From: Corynebacterium incognita | Lineage (GTDB): Bacteria; Actinomycetota; Actinomycetes; Mycobacteriales; Mycobacteriaceae | Length of the DNA: 64,000 bases | Direction: 5' to 3' | Assembly: GCF_014217255.1 (NCBI RefSeq) | Contig: NZ_CP059404.1 | Location: 1,178,001-1,242,000, forward strand | Part shown: positions 27,311 through 36,290 of the stretch, one piece after another | Layout: every line of letters starts with the position of its first letter | Position numbering within the stretch: position 1 is the first letter of the stretch | Notes under the pieces: generated by a model | What the model saw: the letters and a program-made list of their open reading frames with translations, nothing else | The model's database searches: none | Told to the model about the DNA's origin: nothing | Translations under genes and position numbers: made by a program

Positions 27311-28186
27311 TTAGGAGTGGCGGACGATGTCCGAGTACAGCAGCTTGGCGACGCCCCGGTTTCCCCGGTGCGTGTAATGGTTGTACAGGTTGTGCGGCGC
27401 GGCGTACTCGAAGACACCGGAAATCCAGCGTTCGCGCTCGGGGGCGCACATGTTGTGGTACTTGGTCTTGGCGCGCAAGTTGTAGAACTCGGCGCCGCCG
27501 CGGCGGGCGGCGCCACGCATCTCCTGAAACGCGAAGTTTTCCACGTTACGCATGACGGACAGGACATCCAGGTTCACGCCCACCCCGCGGTTGGCGCCAG
27601 TGCGCACCGGGCACATCGCGCCGTTGGGTGCGGAAACGGATGGGTAGGAGACCACAACCACGCGGGCACCCGGCGCGGTACGGCGGATGCTCCGCAGGTA
27701 CTTTGTCATGACCGCGGAGTAGGTGGCCTCGGACGATGCCCCGCCCGGCGCGAGGGAGGCGGCGTCGTTGGCACCGAACTGCACGAACACCACGTCGGTG
27801 CCGCGGTTGAGACGGCCGGTGGCCTTGGCGTGGGCCAACTGCTCACCGAAGTCCGGACGGTGCGAGCCGCCGGCCGCCCGCGCTGCGGAGCAAGAGTAGT
27901 CGCGCACGGACACCCCAGGGTAGGTCTCTAGCTCCGCGCCGACGCTGCTGGCGCCTTGCGGGCAGTCCTGCGGGGACGGGCGGCCGGGCTTGCCCCAGCG
28001 GTTGACGTCGCTGGACGTCTTCGCCCGGAGAGCACCGACCTGCCGGTAGGTGGGGTTAGCAAAGAAGGAATCGCCAAAGATGACCACCTGTTTGTCAGCG
28101 GGCGCGGCCACGGCGGGCGTTGCTGGCAGGACGAGCGCAACCGCAGCCAGCACGGCACCGGCGCGGCGGGACAGGGTAGTGAGCAT
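27311..28186 (-). CDS. Secreted SGNH-hydrolase family esterase/lipase
   Basis: A 291-residue protein with a clear signal peptide (MLTTLSRRAGAVLAAVALVLPATPAVAAP, cleavage near residue 30). The SGNH block I motif is VVIFGDSFFANP, block III is VQFGANDAAS, and a C-terminal YNHYTHRGN segment contains the candidate catalytic His. Such enzymes hydrolyse ester bonds in lipids or cell-wall acyl groups outside the cell. The start was set at the ATG after GAGGAAA; an upstream in-frame ATG precedes the ribosome-binding sequence. It sits 39 bp upstream of leuS on the same strand. Confidence 0.82.
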   Translation of the reverse strand: MLTTLSRRAGAVLAAVALVLPATPAVAAPADKQVVIFGDSFFANPTYRQVGALRAKTSSDVNRWGKPGRPSPQDCPQGASSVGAELETYPGVSVRDYSCSAARAAGGSHRPDFGEQLAHAKATGRLNRGTDVVFVQFGANDAASLAPGGASSEATYSAVMTKYLRSIRRTAPGARVVVVSYPSVSAPNGAMCPVRTGANRGVGVNLDVLSVMRNVENFAFQEMRGAARRGGAEFYNLRAKTKYHNMCAPERERWISGVFEYAAPHNLYNHYTHRGNRGVAKLLYSDIVRHS

Positions 28187-28300
28187 TCTGGTTTCCTCTA
28201 GTCTTCGGGGCAACTGTCAACAAACTTTCATTGAATCTAATCGATTTTCCCCGGCCGTCCCGCAGACCCGGCCGCACACCAGGCACTTTCTTTCACTTGC

Positions 28301-28369
28301 GCATTCGGCTCCGGCCTGGTGAAGATCGACAACAAGGCGATTGACAAGCTGCTCAAGCAGTTCATGTAA
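28301..28369 (+). pseudogene. Possible C-terminal remnant of a lost gene
   Basis: A short open stretch ending in TAA reads AFGSGLVKIDNKAIDKLLKQFM, with codon use like real genes of this genome, but it has no start or ribosome-binding sequence. It looks like the tail of a gene whose front was deleted. I do not recognise the family, and chance cannot be excluded. The remaining intergenic sequence (28187-28396) shows nothing else. Confidence 0.25.
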
Positions 28370-28396
28370 AAGCTATCTCGCGGTACGTTGGTGGGC

Positions 28397-29038
28397 ATGA
28401 CTTGTTTGGTTGTGTCCACCAACGTTGCTTTTCGCCGCGATGATCCTTCCGGCCGCCACGCCTACACCGGCATTGATAAGCGGCCGGAGGCCTACCTCGA
28501 CGTCGAGAAGCCTCTCTCAGACTCTGCCTCGGGGGTGGCAGGGGACAGCATCGGGGATCACGAACACCACGGCGGCGCCGACAAAGCCGTCTACGCCTTC
28601 GCGCGCGAGGAACTCGACTGGTGGGAAGAACGCCTGCACCGCGAACTCCCGTCGGGTCACTTCGGGGAGAACCTCACCACCGGCGGCGTGGTGTGGAAGG
28701 ACGTGCTCATCAACCAGCGCGTGCGGGTCGGCGGTGCACTCTTGGAGGTCTCGGTTCCGCGCTCGCCGTGCGCCACGTTCAGCGGCTGGATGGGGGAGAA
28801 GGGCTGGGTCAAAACCTTTACCCAGCGTGGCGACGCCGGGGCCTACCTGCGCGTCCGTGAACCCGGGCGCATCCGCCGCGACGCACCGCTGACCTTTGAG
28901 CCTGCCCCCGATCACGGCGTCACCATGGGCATGGCTTTTGCCGCCAAGATGGGAGACAAGGCGGCGGCTAAAAAAGTGGTGGACGCGGAGGTTCTACCCC
29001 CGGCCCACCACGACAAGCTTGTGAAACTGCTGCACTAA
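28397..29038 (+). CDS. MOSC domain protein (YiiM-like)
   Basis: A 213-residue protein with the MOSC fold found in molybdenum-cofactor sulfurases and YiiM. Landmarks are the early GIDKRP loop, HHGGADKAVYAF (about residues 56-67), GHFGENLTT and the candidate sulfur-accepting Cys in PRSPCATF (about residue 125). The family handles activated sulfur or N-hydroxylated compounds with Mo cofactor; a specific role is not known. GTG and TTG codons a few bases upstream are alternative starts. It overlaps the 3' end of the convergent permease gene by 4 bp. Confidence 0.8.
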   Translation: MTCLVVSTNVAFRRDDPSGRHAYTGIDKRPEAYLDVEKPLSDSASGVAGDSIGDHEHHGGADKAVYAFAREELDWWEERLHRELPSGHFGENLTTGGVVWKDVLINQRVRVGGALLEVSVPRSPCATFSGWMGEKGWVKTFTQRGDAGAYLRVREPGRIRRDAPLTFEPAPDHGVTMGMAFAAKMGDKAAAKKVVDAEVLPPAHHDKLVKLLH

Positions 29039-30399
29039 AGCGGCTTGAGCGTGCCGTCCGGCATGTCCTTGAACATGTCCTTGTCATAAAGCAGCACCAG
29101 CAGCAGGATGCCGACGGCAAAGGCCCAGGCGGCTCCCTGGGTGACCAGCACGCCGGCGACGACGCCCGCGATGCCGAGGTCCTTCTGGTTCTTCGCCTCC
29201 ATCACGCCCACGCGCACGGAGACGAAGCCCTGCATGATGAGCGTCATGGCCAGGCCGACGGCCAGGATGGGCTGCACCAGCGTGACCACCGGGAGGAAGC
29301 ACAAGCCCGTGATCGCGCCCAGGCGCACCGAACCGACACCGGCGAAGACCGACTTCATGGCTTTCTTGCCCTGCTTGTAGCGCTCCACGATGATGACCTG
29401 CATAGCGGCCCACAGCGGGCCACACATGGCCACGTCGGGCCCCACGATGGACATGAACGCGTTGCGGCCACCGAACAGGAGGTGTGCACGGTTCTCGTCG
29501 TACACGACGCCCTCGTCCGTACGGATGTGGTCGGCTTCCTTGAGGATCGCCTTGGCCTGCAGCACGTCGCCGAAAACCACGATGTAGGCAGCCAGCATCG
29601 TCGGGATGGCGGTGAAGAACATATGCGCCGGTGGTAGGCCCACACCGAAGACGGTGTAGCCTTCCCACACGCCCATGAAGTCAGGTTGGGAGAATCCCCA
29701 TTCCACGTTCGGCCATGCGGCCTCGCCCACTAGGGGAGCCAGAACGATGGCCAAGATAATGGACGGCAGGATTCCCAGGTTGCCAATGTAGCGCCACATC
29801 GGCGACTTCTGCTTCAAGCGCATAAAGCCGGCGGAGTACATGAGCAAGAAGCCCAGCAGAGTGGCCACGGTGATGGTGATGGGCATTTCGTGGAAGCGCC
29901 CGCCTTCTTCGAAGACAGTGACAATTGCGGCGATACCTGCACCGATGACGATGCCGGAACGTAGGGCGGAGGGGATGAATCGGGCGACTTTCTTGGCCAG
30001 GCCCGTGGCACCCATGAATATGGAGAATATGCCGAGTACGAACTGGAAGCTGATGAGCGCCCAGACTCTTTCTTCCTCGGGGAAGCTGCCCACGTACACG
30101 ATGAGCAAGGGGACAGCGGGGGTGATCCAGCCGGGGACCACCGGATCACCCAGCATGTGGTGGGTGAGGTACAGCAGGCCGTTGAGCATCACGACGGCCA
30201 GGGCTACTTCGAACGGCATGCCCAACGCATCCACCATCAAGGGGATGGCGCCCAGGTCCACCACGCACACCAGCAGGCCCTGAATGTAGTCGGGCCATTC
30301 GATTTTGTAGTGCACGAAGGGCAGCCGGATGTTGAAAGGGCCAGCCTTCCAGTGCGGGGACGGCGGGCCGTGGGCCGCCTCGTCAGCTTTCAGTTCCAT
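29035..30399 (-). CDS. NCS2-like permease (purine/aromatic-acid type transporter)
   Basis: A 454-residue integral membrane protein with about 12-14 hydrophobic segments. Motifs include DLGAIPLMVDALGMPFEVALAVVMLNG, GDPVVPGWITPAVPLLI and GGRNAFMSIVGPDVAMCGPLWAAMQ, placing it in or near the solute-carrier-23/xanthine-uracil superfamily. It is transcribed toward the MOSC gene. It lies beside a hydroxyphenylacetate cluster but is separated from it by a strong terminator, so a link to aromatic acid uptake is only suggested. The ATG MELKADEAA is preferred, behind AAAGGAG at slightly long spacing. Confidence 0.6.
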   Translation of the reverse strand: MELKADEAAHGPPSPHWKAGPFNIRLPFVHYKIEWPDYIQGLLVCVVDLGAIPLMVDALGMPFEVALAVVMLNGLLYLTHHMLGDPVVPGWITPAVPLLIVYVGSFPEEERVWALISFQFVLGIFSIFMGATGLAKKVARFIPSALRSGIVIGAGIAAIVTVFEEGGRFHEMPITITVATLLGFLLMYSAGFMRLKQKSPMWRYIGNLGILPSIILAIVLAPLVGEAAWPNVEWGFSQPDFMGVWEGYTVFGVGLPPAHMFFTAIPTMLAAYIVVFGDVLQAKAILKEADHIRTDEGVVYDENRAHLLFGGRNAFMSIVGPDVAMCGPLWAAMQVIIVERYKQGKKAMKSVFAGVGSVRLGAITGLCFLPVVTLVQPILAVGLAMTLIMQGFVSVRVGVMEAKNQKDLGIAGVVAGVLVTQGAAWAFAVGILLLVLLYDKDMFKDMPDGTLKPL

Positions 30400-30491
30400 G
30401 AGAGAGTGTTCTCCTTTGAACGTGTTGTTGAAGTGTTCTTTTACATTGCTTTCCACATCGCTTATGCAGATGTCGGTCGATGAATTTCGGT

Positions 30492-30522
30492 CGGCACAAA
30501 AAGCCGACGCTCTATTGTGCCG
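30492..30522. promoter_or_regulatory. Inverted repeat upstream of the permease gene
   Basis: CGGCACAA (30492-30499) and TTGTGCCG (30515-30522) are perfect 8-bp complements 15 bp apart, about 95-120 bp upstream of the permease start. It is a plausible operator of unknown regulator. Confidence 0.4.
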
Positions 30523-30570
30523 TTAATCACTAATGCAGAAAAATTGAACAGAAAAGTCCCTGGAAAAGCA

Positions 30571-30600
30571 CAAAGACCCCGCGCTATCGCGGGGTCTTTG
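30571..30600 (-). terminator. Rho-independent terminator after the aldehyde dehydrogenase gene
   Basis: A near-perfect hairpin AAAGACCCCGCG / CGCGGGGTCTTT with a short loop starts 10 bp after the dehydrogenase stop codon and runs into T-rich sequence (TCTTTGTGCTTTT on the minus strand). It closes the hydroxyphenylacetate gene run and insulates it from the permease. Confidence 0.88.
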
Positions 30601-30610
30601 TGAGGTGTGC

Positions 30611-32017
30611 TTAGCCGTTAATGGCGTGCGGGTACGCCAGGCCCTTTAGCCCCTCGGTGCCGAACTCCACGCCGTAGCCGGAGTCCTTGATGCCACCGAA
30701 CGGGACGCGGGGATCCACGGCGCCGTGAGCATTAATCCAGGTCGTGCCAGCGCGCAGGCGAGCTGCTACCTCGCGGGCGCGGTCCTTGTCCGCGGACCAC
30801 ACCGACGAACCAAGGCCTACCTCGAGGGCGTTGGCCATCTCGATAGCCTCGTCCAGGTTCTCGTACTTGATGATCGGCAGGGCAGGGCCGAACTGCTCCT
30901 CGGCAACGAGTGGGTTGTCGTTGTCGATGTTGGCCACGAGCGTAGCGGGGTAGAAGTAGCCCGGCGCGTCGTAGTCCGGCTCACCGCCCAGCAGCACGGT
31001 AGCGCCGGCATCCTTCGCTGCCTTGACCAGGCGATCCACGATGTCGAACTGCGCCTTGTTCTGCAGCGGTCCGAGCACGTTGTTCTCGTCCAGGCCCACG
31101 CCCATCGGAGACGCCTGAGCGACCTCGACCAGCGCCTCGCACACCTCGTCGTAGATGCTGGCCGGGACGTACATGCGCTTCATTGCCGCGCAGGTCTGCC
31201 CGGTGTTAATGAACGCGCCCCAGAACAAGTCCTGGGCGATGGCCTTCGGGTCGACGTCGTCCAGCACGATGCCCGCATCGTTGCCACCCAGCTCCAGGGT
31301 CAGGCGCTTCAGCGTCGCCGCAGAGGACTCCACGATCTTCTTACCCGTAGCGATGGAACCGGTGAACATCACCTTGTCCACGTCCTCATGTCCAGACAGA
31401 GCCGCGCCCACCGCGCCGTCACCCGGGATGACCTGCAGGACGCCCTCGGGCAGGACGTCGTTGAGCACCTTGATGAGTGCCAGTACGGACAGCGGAGTGT
31501 ACTCAGAAGGCTTCACGACGACCGTGTTACCCATGCGCAGTGCCGGCGCAATCTGCCACACGGTGATCATCATCGGCCAGTTCCACGGGCCGATGGCGCC
31601 CACGACGCCCAGCGGGCGGTAGACGACCTTCGCGTTGATGTCCTCGCCGGTGACCTCGTAGTCCGGGGATTCGAAGGTAACGGTAGCGCGCAGCCACGCG
31701 GCGCAGGCGCCCACCTCGAAGCGGGCGTTCGGGCCGTTGAGCGGCTTGCCCTGCTCGGAGGACAGCAGTACCGCGAGCGCCTCTGCGGAGGCTTCCACGG
31801 CGTCAGCGGCCTTGAGCAGTAGGTCATTGCGCTCGGCCTCGCCGCGCGCCTCCCACTCCGGCTGCTTCTCGCGCGCCACGCGCACAGCCTCATTGAGGTC
31901 CTCAACGGACTTGAGGGGCGCGAAGCCCACCTGCTCACCAGTGGCCGGGTTCAGAATTTCCTGGCCCTCACCAGTAGTGATGGCGGACAGCAGTTCTTCC
32001 ATGTTTGCGTAAGACAC
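30611..32017 (-). CDS. NAD(P)-dependent aldehyde dehydrogenase
   Basis: A 468-residue aldehyde dehydrogenase. The family motifs are GPWNWPMMITVWQIAPAL (cofactor region), FTGSIATGKKI, the general base Glu in LELGGNDAG and the nucleophile Cys in NTGQTCAAMKR. It starts at GTG behind AAAGGAG. Unlike the genes upstream it is preceded by 94 bp with inverted half-sites, so it may have its own promoter. The substrate is unknown; an aromatic aldehyde such as (hydroxy)phenylacetaldehyde would fit the surrounding pathway. Confidence 0.82.
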   Translation of the reverse strand: MSYANMEELLSAITTGEGQEILNPATGEQVGFAPLKSVEDLNEAVRVAREKQPEWEARGEAERNDLLLKAADAVEASAEALAVLLSSEQGKPLNGPNARFEVGACAAWLRATVTFESPDYEVTGEDINAKVVYRPLGVVGAIGPWNWPMMITVWQIAPALRMGNTVVVKPSEYTPLSVLALIKVLNDVLPEGVLQVIPGDGAVGAALSGHEDVDKVMFTGSIATGKKIVESSAATLKRLTLELGGNDAGIVLDDVDPKAIAQDLFWGAFINTGQTCAAMKRMYVPASIYDEVCEALVEVAQASPMGVGLDENNVLGPLQNKAQFDIVDRLVKAAKDAGATVLLGGEPDYDAPGYFYPATLVANIDNDNPLVAEEQFGPALPIIKYENLDEAIEMANALEVGLGSSVWSADKDRAREVAARLRAGTTWINAHGAVDPRVPFGGIKDSGYGVEFGTEGLKGLAYPHAING

Positions 32018-32054
32018 GCGGACTCCTTTTATCTAGAGTGGTTCAGATAACACA

Positions 32055-32088
32055 ATAGTGACTTAGTGAGCCACTATACATCATAGTG
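32055..32088. promoter_or_regulatory. Three alternating ATAGTG/CACTAT half-sites
   Basis: ATAGTG at 32055-32060, CACTAT at 32072-32077 and ATAGTG at 32083-32088 form two overlapping inverted repeats 38-71 bp upstream of the aldehyde dehydrogenase start. The second pair is CACTAT, five bases, ATAGTG. This resembles an operator for a dimeric regulator; which one is unknown. Confidence 0.45.
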
Positions 32089-32111
32089 CGTGGCACACGC
32101 CACAGCTGTCT

Positions 32112-33581
32112 CTAGTTTTCTGCGTAAGGATCCCGCACGCCGATGTACTGGACGGTGGTGTACTCGTCCAGGCCTTCGGCGCCGCCTTCGCGGCCGAGGC
32201 CGGACTGCTTGACGCCGCCGAAGGGGGCGGCGGCGTTGGAGATGACGCCGGCGTTGAAGCCCATGAGACCGAACTCCAGGCCGTCGGCCAGGCGGTAGAG
32301 ACGATCGGAGTTCTCCGTGAACACGTAGGAGGCCAGACCGTACTCGGTGTCGTTAGCGATCTCCAGTGCTTCTTCCTCCGTGGAGAAGGTGAGGATGGGG
32401 GCCACGGGGCCGAAGATCTCCTCTTGAGCCACGCGGGCGTCGCGAGGCACACCGGTCAGCACGGTGGGCTGGTAGAAGTAGCCCGCACCGTCACCCTTGG
32501 CGCCGCCAATGATGGCGGTAGCGCCCTTGGACACGGCGTCGTCGACAAGCGCGGCCACATTGTCCTGTGCGGACTTTTCGACCAGCGGGCCGCAGGTCAC
32601 GGTCTCATCCATGCCGTTGCCCAGCTTGAGTTCGCCGATCTTCTGCGCGAATTTCTGCGCGAACTCCTCGGCCACGGACTCGTGGACGATAAAGCGGTTC
32701 GCGGCCGTGCAGGCCTCGCCGATGTTGCGCATCTTCGCGCCCATCGCGCCAGTGACGGCCTGGTCCAGGTCGGCGTCCTCAAACACGATGAACGGCGCGT
32801 TGCCGCCCAGTTCCATGGAGGTGCGCAGAACGTTCTCCGCAGCCGCCTTGAGGAGGGTCTTGCCCACCGGGGTGGAACCGGTAAAGGACACCTTGCGCAG
32901 GCGAGAGTCCGCCATGAGTGGCGAGGAGATGGCCGAGGCCGAGGTACCGGATACCACGTTGAGCACGCCCTTGGGCAGCCCGGCGTCCAGCATGGTCTGC
33001 GCAAAGTACTGGGCCGTCAGGGGAGTCAGCTTCGCGGGCTTGAGCACCATCGTGCAGCCCGCCGCGACGGCCGGGGCGACCTTGCGGGTGGCCATGGCCA
33101 GCGGGAAGTTCCACGGGGTGATGAGCAAGCAGGGGCCCACCGGCTTGCGGCGGGTGACCATGCGCAGCGTGCCCTCCGGGACGGTGGCGGAGCGGCCGTA
33201 GTCGCGCACGGCTTCCTCGCTGAACCAACGCAGGTACTCCGCGCCGTAGGTGACCTCGCCGCGGGCCTCAGCCAGGGGCTTGCCCATCTCCAGGGTCATG
33301 AGCGTGGCAAAGTCCTCAGCGCGCTCGTGCACCAGCTCGAAGGCGCGGCGCAGGATGTTGGAGCGCTCGCGTGGCGACGTCCGCGCCCACTCGTCTTGGA
33401 CCGCGCAAGCGGCGTCGAGAGCGGCCAGCGCCTCCTTCTCCCCGCCGGAGGAGAGAGTGGCAAGGGTTTCCCCGGTCGCCGGGTTCTCCACGTCGAAGGT
33501 CTCGTCCGTGTCTACCCAGTCGTTGCCGATGAGCAGGCCGGTAGGCACCTTCGCTAGGACGTCAGTGATATTCGCGGTCAT
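32112..33581 (-). CDS. gabD: Succinate-semialdehyde dehydrogenase (GabD type)
   Basis: A 489-residue aldehyde dehydrogenase of the succinate-semialdehyde type, with KLTPLTAQYFAQTML, FTGSTPVGKTLLKAA, LELGGNAPFIV (here MELGGNAPF) carrying the base Glu, and the nucleophile Cys in NIGEACTAANRF. It converts succinate semialdehyde, the product of the HpaI aldolase encoded 26 bp upstream, into succinate. That adjacency strongly supports the function. The start follows AAGGAGC. Confidence 0.87.
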   Translation of the reverse strand: MTANITDVLAKVPTGLLIGNDWVDTDETFDVENPATGETLATLSSGGEKEALAALDAACAVQDEWARTSPRERSNILRRAFELVHERAEDFATLMTLEMGKPLAEARGEVTYGAEYLRWFSEEAVRDYGRSATVPEGTLRMVTRRKPVGPCLLITPWNFPLAMATRKVAPAVAAGCTMVLKPAKLTPLTAQYFAQTMLDAGLPKGVLNVVSGTSASAISSPLMADSRLRKVSFTGSTPVGKTLLKAAAENVLRTSMELGGNAPFIVFEDADLDQAVTGAMGAKMRNIGEACTAANRFIVHESVAEEFAQKFAQKIGELKLGNGMDETVTCGPLVEKSAQDNVAALVDDAVSKGATAIIGGAKGDGAGYFYQPTVLTGVPRDARVAQEEIFGPVAPILTFSTEEEALEIANDTEYGLASYVFTENSDRLYRLADGLEFGLMGFNAGVISNAAAPFGGVKQSGLGREGGAEGLDEYTTVQYIGVRDPYAEN

Positions 33582-33607
33582 CGCGTGTGCTCCTTAAATG
33601 AAGTGCT

Positions 33608-34384
33608 TTAGTTGAGGAATGTATCCGCCAGACTACGCGCCCCGGAGGCGAGAAGCTGCACGTCGGCGCCCACCAGGACAAACTCTGCGCCCTGGTCCAG
33701 GTAGGCGCGCGCCTGGTCCTGGTTGAACGCGTTGACACCCACGGGTACGCCGGCGTCGATGGCGGCGCGCATGGCCTTGTCGACGGCCGCGAGGACGTCC
33801 GGGTGGGTCTGCTGCCCGATGAACCCCATCGACGCTGCCAGGTCCGACGGACCGATGAACACCGCGTCCACGCCGTCGACGGATACGATGTCACGGGCGT
33901 TCTCCACTGCCTGCGCCGATTCGATTTGAACGATGAGATTGACGGTCTCTGCGGCAGTGGTGAGGTAGTCGGGCACCCCGTTCCAGCGCGAGGAGCGCGC
34001 CAGGGCGCTGCCGACGCCGCGCACGCCGCGCGGGGGATAGTGCATGGCGCGCACGGCTTGCTCGGCTTCCTCGGCGGAGTCGACCATGGGGATCATCAAG
34101 TTTTGAGCGCCCAGGTCGAGGTACTGCTTGATGAGCACCGTGTCGTTGACCGGGAGCCGAACTACACGGGTGGCGTCGTAGGCGTCCGTGGCACGAAGTA
34201 GTGCGGTCACGGTCTCCAGACTGTAGGGGGAGTGCTCGGCGTCGATAAGCACCCAGTGGAAGCCTGCCGACGCCGCGATCTCCGCGGCCACCGGGGATCC
34301 GGAGCTCACCCACATGCCGATGGCCGGGTTGTCGGCGCGCAGGCGTTCGGTAAAGGTCTGGGGAAGGCTTAGCGGAAACGGCAT
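33608..34384 (-). CDS. hpaI: 4-hydroxy-2-oxoheptanedioate aldolase (HpaI)
   Basis: A 258-residue class II aldolase of the HpcH/HpaI family. Visible motifs are GMWVSSGSPVAAEIAA, the metal-site Glu in VQIESAQAVENA, and the Asp in VFIGPSDLAASMG. It cleaves 4-hydroxy-2-oxoheptanedioate to pyruvate and succinate semialdehyde. The ATG (MPFPLSLPQ) follows AGGAG and lies inside the end of hpaH, a 16-bp overlap; a longer frame upstream has no support. Confidence 0.9.
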   Translation of the reverse strand: MPFPLSLPQTFTERLRADNPAIGMWVSSGSPVAAEIAASAGFHWVLIDAEHSPYSLETVTALLRATDAYDATRVVRLPVNDTVLIKQYLDLGAQNLMIPMVDSAEEAEQAVRAMHYPPRGVRGVGSALARSSRWNGVPDYLTTAAETVNLIVQIESAQAVENARDIVSVDGVDAVFIGPSDLAASMGFIGQQTHPDVLAAVDKAMRAAIDAGVPVGVNAFNQDQARAYLDQGAEFVLVGADVQLLASGARSLADTFLN

Positions 34385-35154
34385 GTGATGGCTCCTAGGT
34401 CGCCGTAATCGGCGTGGACGGTGTCGCCGGGGTGGACCCACATCGGCTTGGTGAACGAACCAGCGAGGATGATGTCGCCGGGGGAGAGGGCGTCGCCGTG
34501 AGCGTGCAGCTTGTTGGCCAACCAGGCCACGCCCATAGCGGGATGGTTGAGAACGGCCGCGGCTACGCCGGTGTCCTCGATGGTCTCGTTGCGGTAGAGC
34601 AAAGCAGACACCCAGCGCAGGTCCACCGCGTCGGGCTTGACGGGGTTGCCACCGTAGATCATGGCGCCCAGCGCGGCGTTGTCAGCGATGGTGTCCACGA
34701 TGGTGCGGCCTTCCATCTCCACCCGGGAGGAGAGGATCTCCAGCGCCGGGACCACGTAGTCGGTGGCGTTAAGCACGTCAAAGATGGAAACGTTGGGACC
34801 CGCGAGCTCATCCTTCAGCACGAAGGCAAGCTCAACTTCAATGCGGACGTTGGAGAATAGCGAACTGTCGATGACGGAACCGTTCTCGTAGACCTGGTCC
34901 GCGAAGATGGCGCCGTAATCCGGCTCGGTGATTCCGGTAGCCTCCTGCATCACCTTGGAGGTCAGGCCGATCTTGCGGCCGACGAGGCGTCGGCCAGCCT
35001 CGACTCCACGCTTGACCCATTCGGCCTGCACGGCGTAAGAATCCTCGACGGTCATGTCCGGGAACCGCGCTGTGAGGCGCGGGATCATGGTCCGCTCCTC
35101 CTCGGCGCGCGCGAGTTCGTCAGCGATAGCGGTGCGTTGCTCGTTGTCCAACAC
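34369..35154 (-). CDS. hpaH: 2-oxo-hept-4-ene-1,7-dioate hydratase (HpaH)
   Basis: A 261-residue member of the MhpD/HpaH hydratase family, with GRKIGLTSKVMQEATGITEPDYGAIF and the metal-site Glu residues in RIEVELAFVL and PALEI. It adds water to 2-oxo-hept-4-ene-1,7-dioate to make the HpaI substrate. Starts at GTG behind AGGAG. The 44-bp space to hpaD holds a perfect parS site, so the operon is interrupted by a chromosome-segregation element without losing its reading order. Confidence 0.9.
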   Translation of the reverse strand: MLDNEQRTAIADELARAEEERTMIPRLTARFPDMTVEDSYAVQAEWVKRGVEAGRRLVGRKIGLTSKVMQEATGITEPDYGAIFADQVYENGSVIDSSLFSNVRIEVELAFVLKDELAGPNVSIFDVLNATDYVVPALEILSSRVEMEGRTIVDTIADNAALGAMIYGGNPVKPDAVDLRWVSALLYRNETIEDTGVAAAVLNHPAMGVAWLANKLHAHGDALSPGDIILAGSFTKPMWVHPGDTVHADYGDLGAITCRFR

Positions 35155-35176
35155 GGGGTGCTCCTAGTTCTTTCGA

Positions 35177-35192
35177 TGTTTCACGTGAAACA
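35177..35192. promoter_or_regulatory. parS-type ParB binding site 1
   Basis: A perfect 16-bp palindrome TGTTTCACGTGAAACA, the bacterial parS consensus bound by ParB. It lies between hpaD and hpaH. Confidence 0.92.
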
Positions 35193-35198
35193 TGGGGT

Positions 35199-36260
35199 TT
35201 AGAGCTGGTGTCCCAGCTTGTATTCGCCCTTCTTCCAGTCTGGCATCTCCTCGCCCTCCACGGTGTAGGAGAAGCCGTCTGCGCCGATGGTCTGCTCCAT
35301 CTCGGAGGCGTCAGTGCGGCTGACCAGTGGTACCAGGTTGCCGTCCAGGTCGAGCACGCGGGAGCCATCGGTGTACCAGCTCGGCACGACCGGGGTGCCC
35401 CACCAGTCGCGTCGCTGGTTGTCGTGCACGTCCCAGGTGACGGTCGGGTTGTCCGGGTCGCCGGTGTAGTAGTCCTGGGTGTAGATCTCCACGCGGTGGC
35501 CGTCCGGGTCCCGCAGGTACAGGTAGTAGGCGTTGGACACGCCGTGGCGGCCTGGGCCACGCTCGATGGCGTCGGACTGGCGCAGCGCACCAAGCTTGTC
35601 ACAGATGGCGATGATGTTGTGCTTCTCGTGCGTAGCGAAGGCGATGTGGTGCATACGCGGGCCGTCACCGCCAGTCATCGCGGTGTCGTGCACGGTGGGC
35701 TTTCGACGCATCCAGGCCGCGTACACGGTGCCTTCCTCGTCGCGGATGTCCTCGGTGACGCGGAAGCCCAGGTCCTCCATGTAGCCGACGGCCGTCGGCA
35801 CGTCCGGGGTGATCTGGTTGAAGTGATCCAAGCGGACCAGGGCGCCCGGGATGTGCGCGTCGTACGACCACGCCAAGCGGGGTTGGTGCTCCACCTCGTA
35901 GAAGAATTCGTACGGAAAGCCCAGCGGGTCCATGACGCGCACGGAGTCGCCAATGCCCTTCACGAAGCCCTCCTTATTGCGGCGCACCTCGCAGCCACGG
36001 GCCTTGTAGAACTCCTCGGCCACGTCCAGGTCCTCAGGGGATCGCACGCGGAAAGCGAACGCCGCCACCGCCGGGGTCTCGCCCTTGCGCAGCACCAGGT
36101 TGTGGTGGATGAACTCTTCGTAGGTGCGCAGGTAAATCGCTTCATCGTCCTCGGCGGTCACCACGAGGCCGAGGGTGTCCACGTAGAACTCGCGGGACGT
36201 GGCCAGATCGGTCACGATGATCTCCATGTACGCGCAGCGCAGGATGTCAGGGGTAGTCAT
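35199..36260 (-). CDS. hpaD: 3,4-dihydroxyphenylacetate 2,3-dioxygenase (HpaD)
   Basis: A 353-residue vicinal-oxygen-chelate extradiol dioxygenase. The iron ligands are His146 (LVRLDHFNQ), His205 (MHHIAF) and Glu258 (HRVEIYTQDY). Their spacing is identical to that of the Brevibacterium fuscum homoprotocatechuate dioxygenase (155/214/267). It opens the ring of 3,4-dihydroxyphenylacetate to 5-carboxymethyl-2-hydroxymuconate semialdehyde. The C-terminal tail is of the Brevibacterium type. It lies 30 bp downstream of hpaE. Confidence 0.94.
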   Translation of the reverse strand: MTTPDILRCAYMEIIVTDLATSREFYVDTLGLVVTAEDDEAIYLRTYEEFIHHNLVLRKGETPAVAAFAFRVRSPEDLDVAEEFYKARGCEVRRNKEGFVKGIGDSVRVMDPLGFPYEFFYEVEHQPRLAWSYDAHIPGALVRLDHFNQITPDVPTAVGYMEDLGFRVTEDIRDEEGTVYAAWMRRKPTVHDTAMTGGDGPRMHHIAFATHEKHNIIAICDKLGALRQSDAIERGPGRHGVSNAYYLYLRDPDGHRVEIYTQDYYTGDPDNPTVTWDVHDNQRRDWWGTPVVPSWYTDGSRVLDLDGNLVPLVSRTDASEMEQTIGADGFSYTVEGEEMPDWKKGEYKLGHQL

Positions 36261-36290
36261 GAGGAGACTCCTTGTGTATGAGAAGGGGAA

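Noticed and set aside
35177..35192. The 16-bp palindrome as a private operator of the hpa operon.
   Set aside because: The same sequence occurs at 43554 and 46461 inside unrelated trp genes and matches the parS consensus, so a segregation site is the better explanation.
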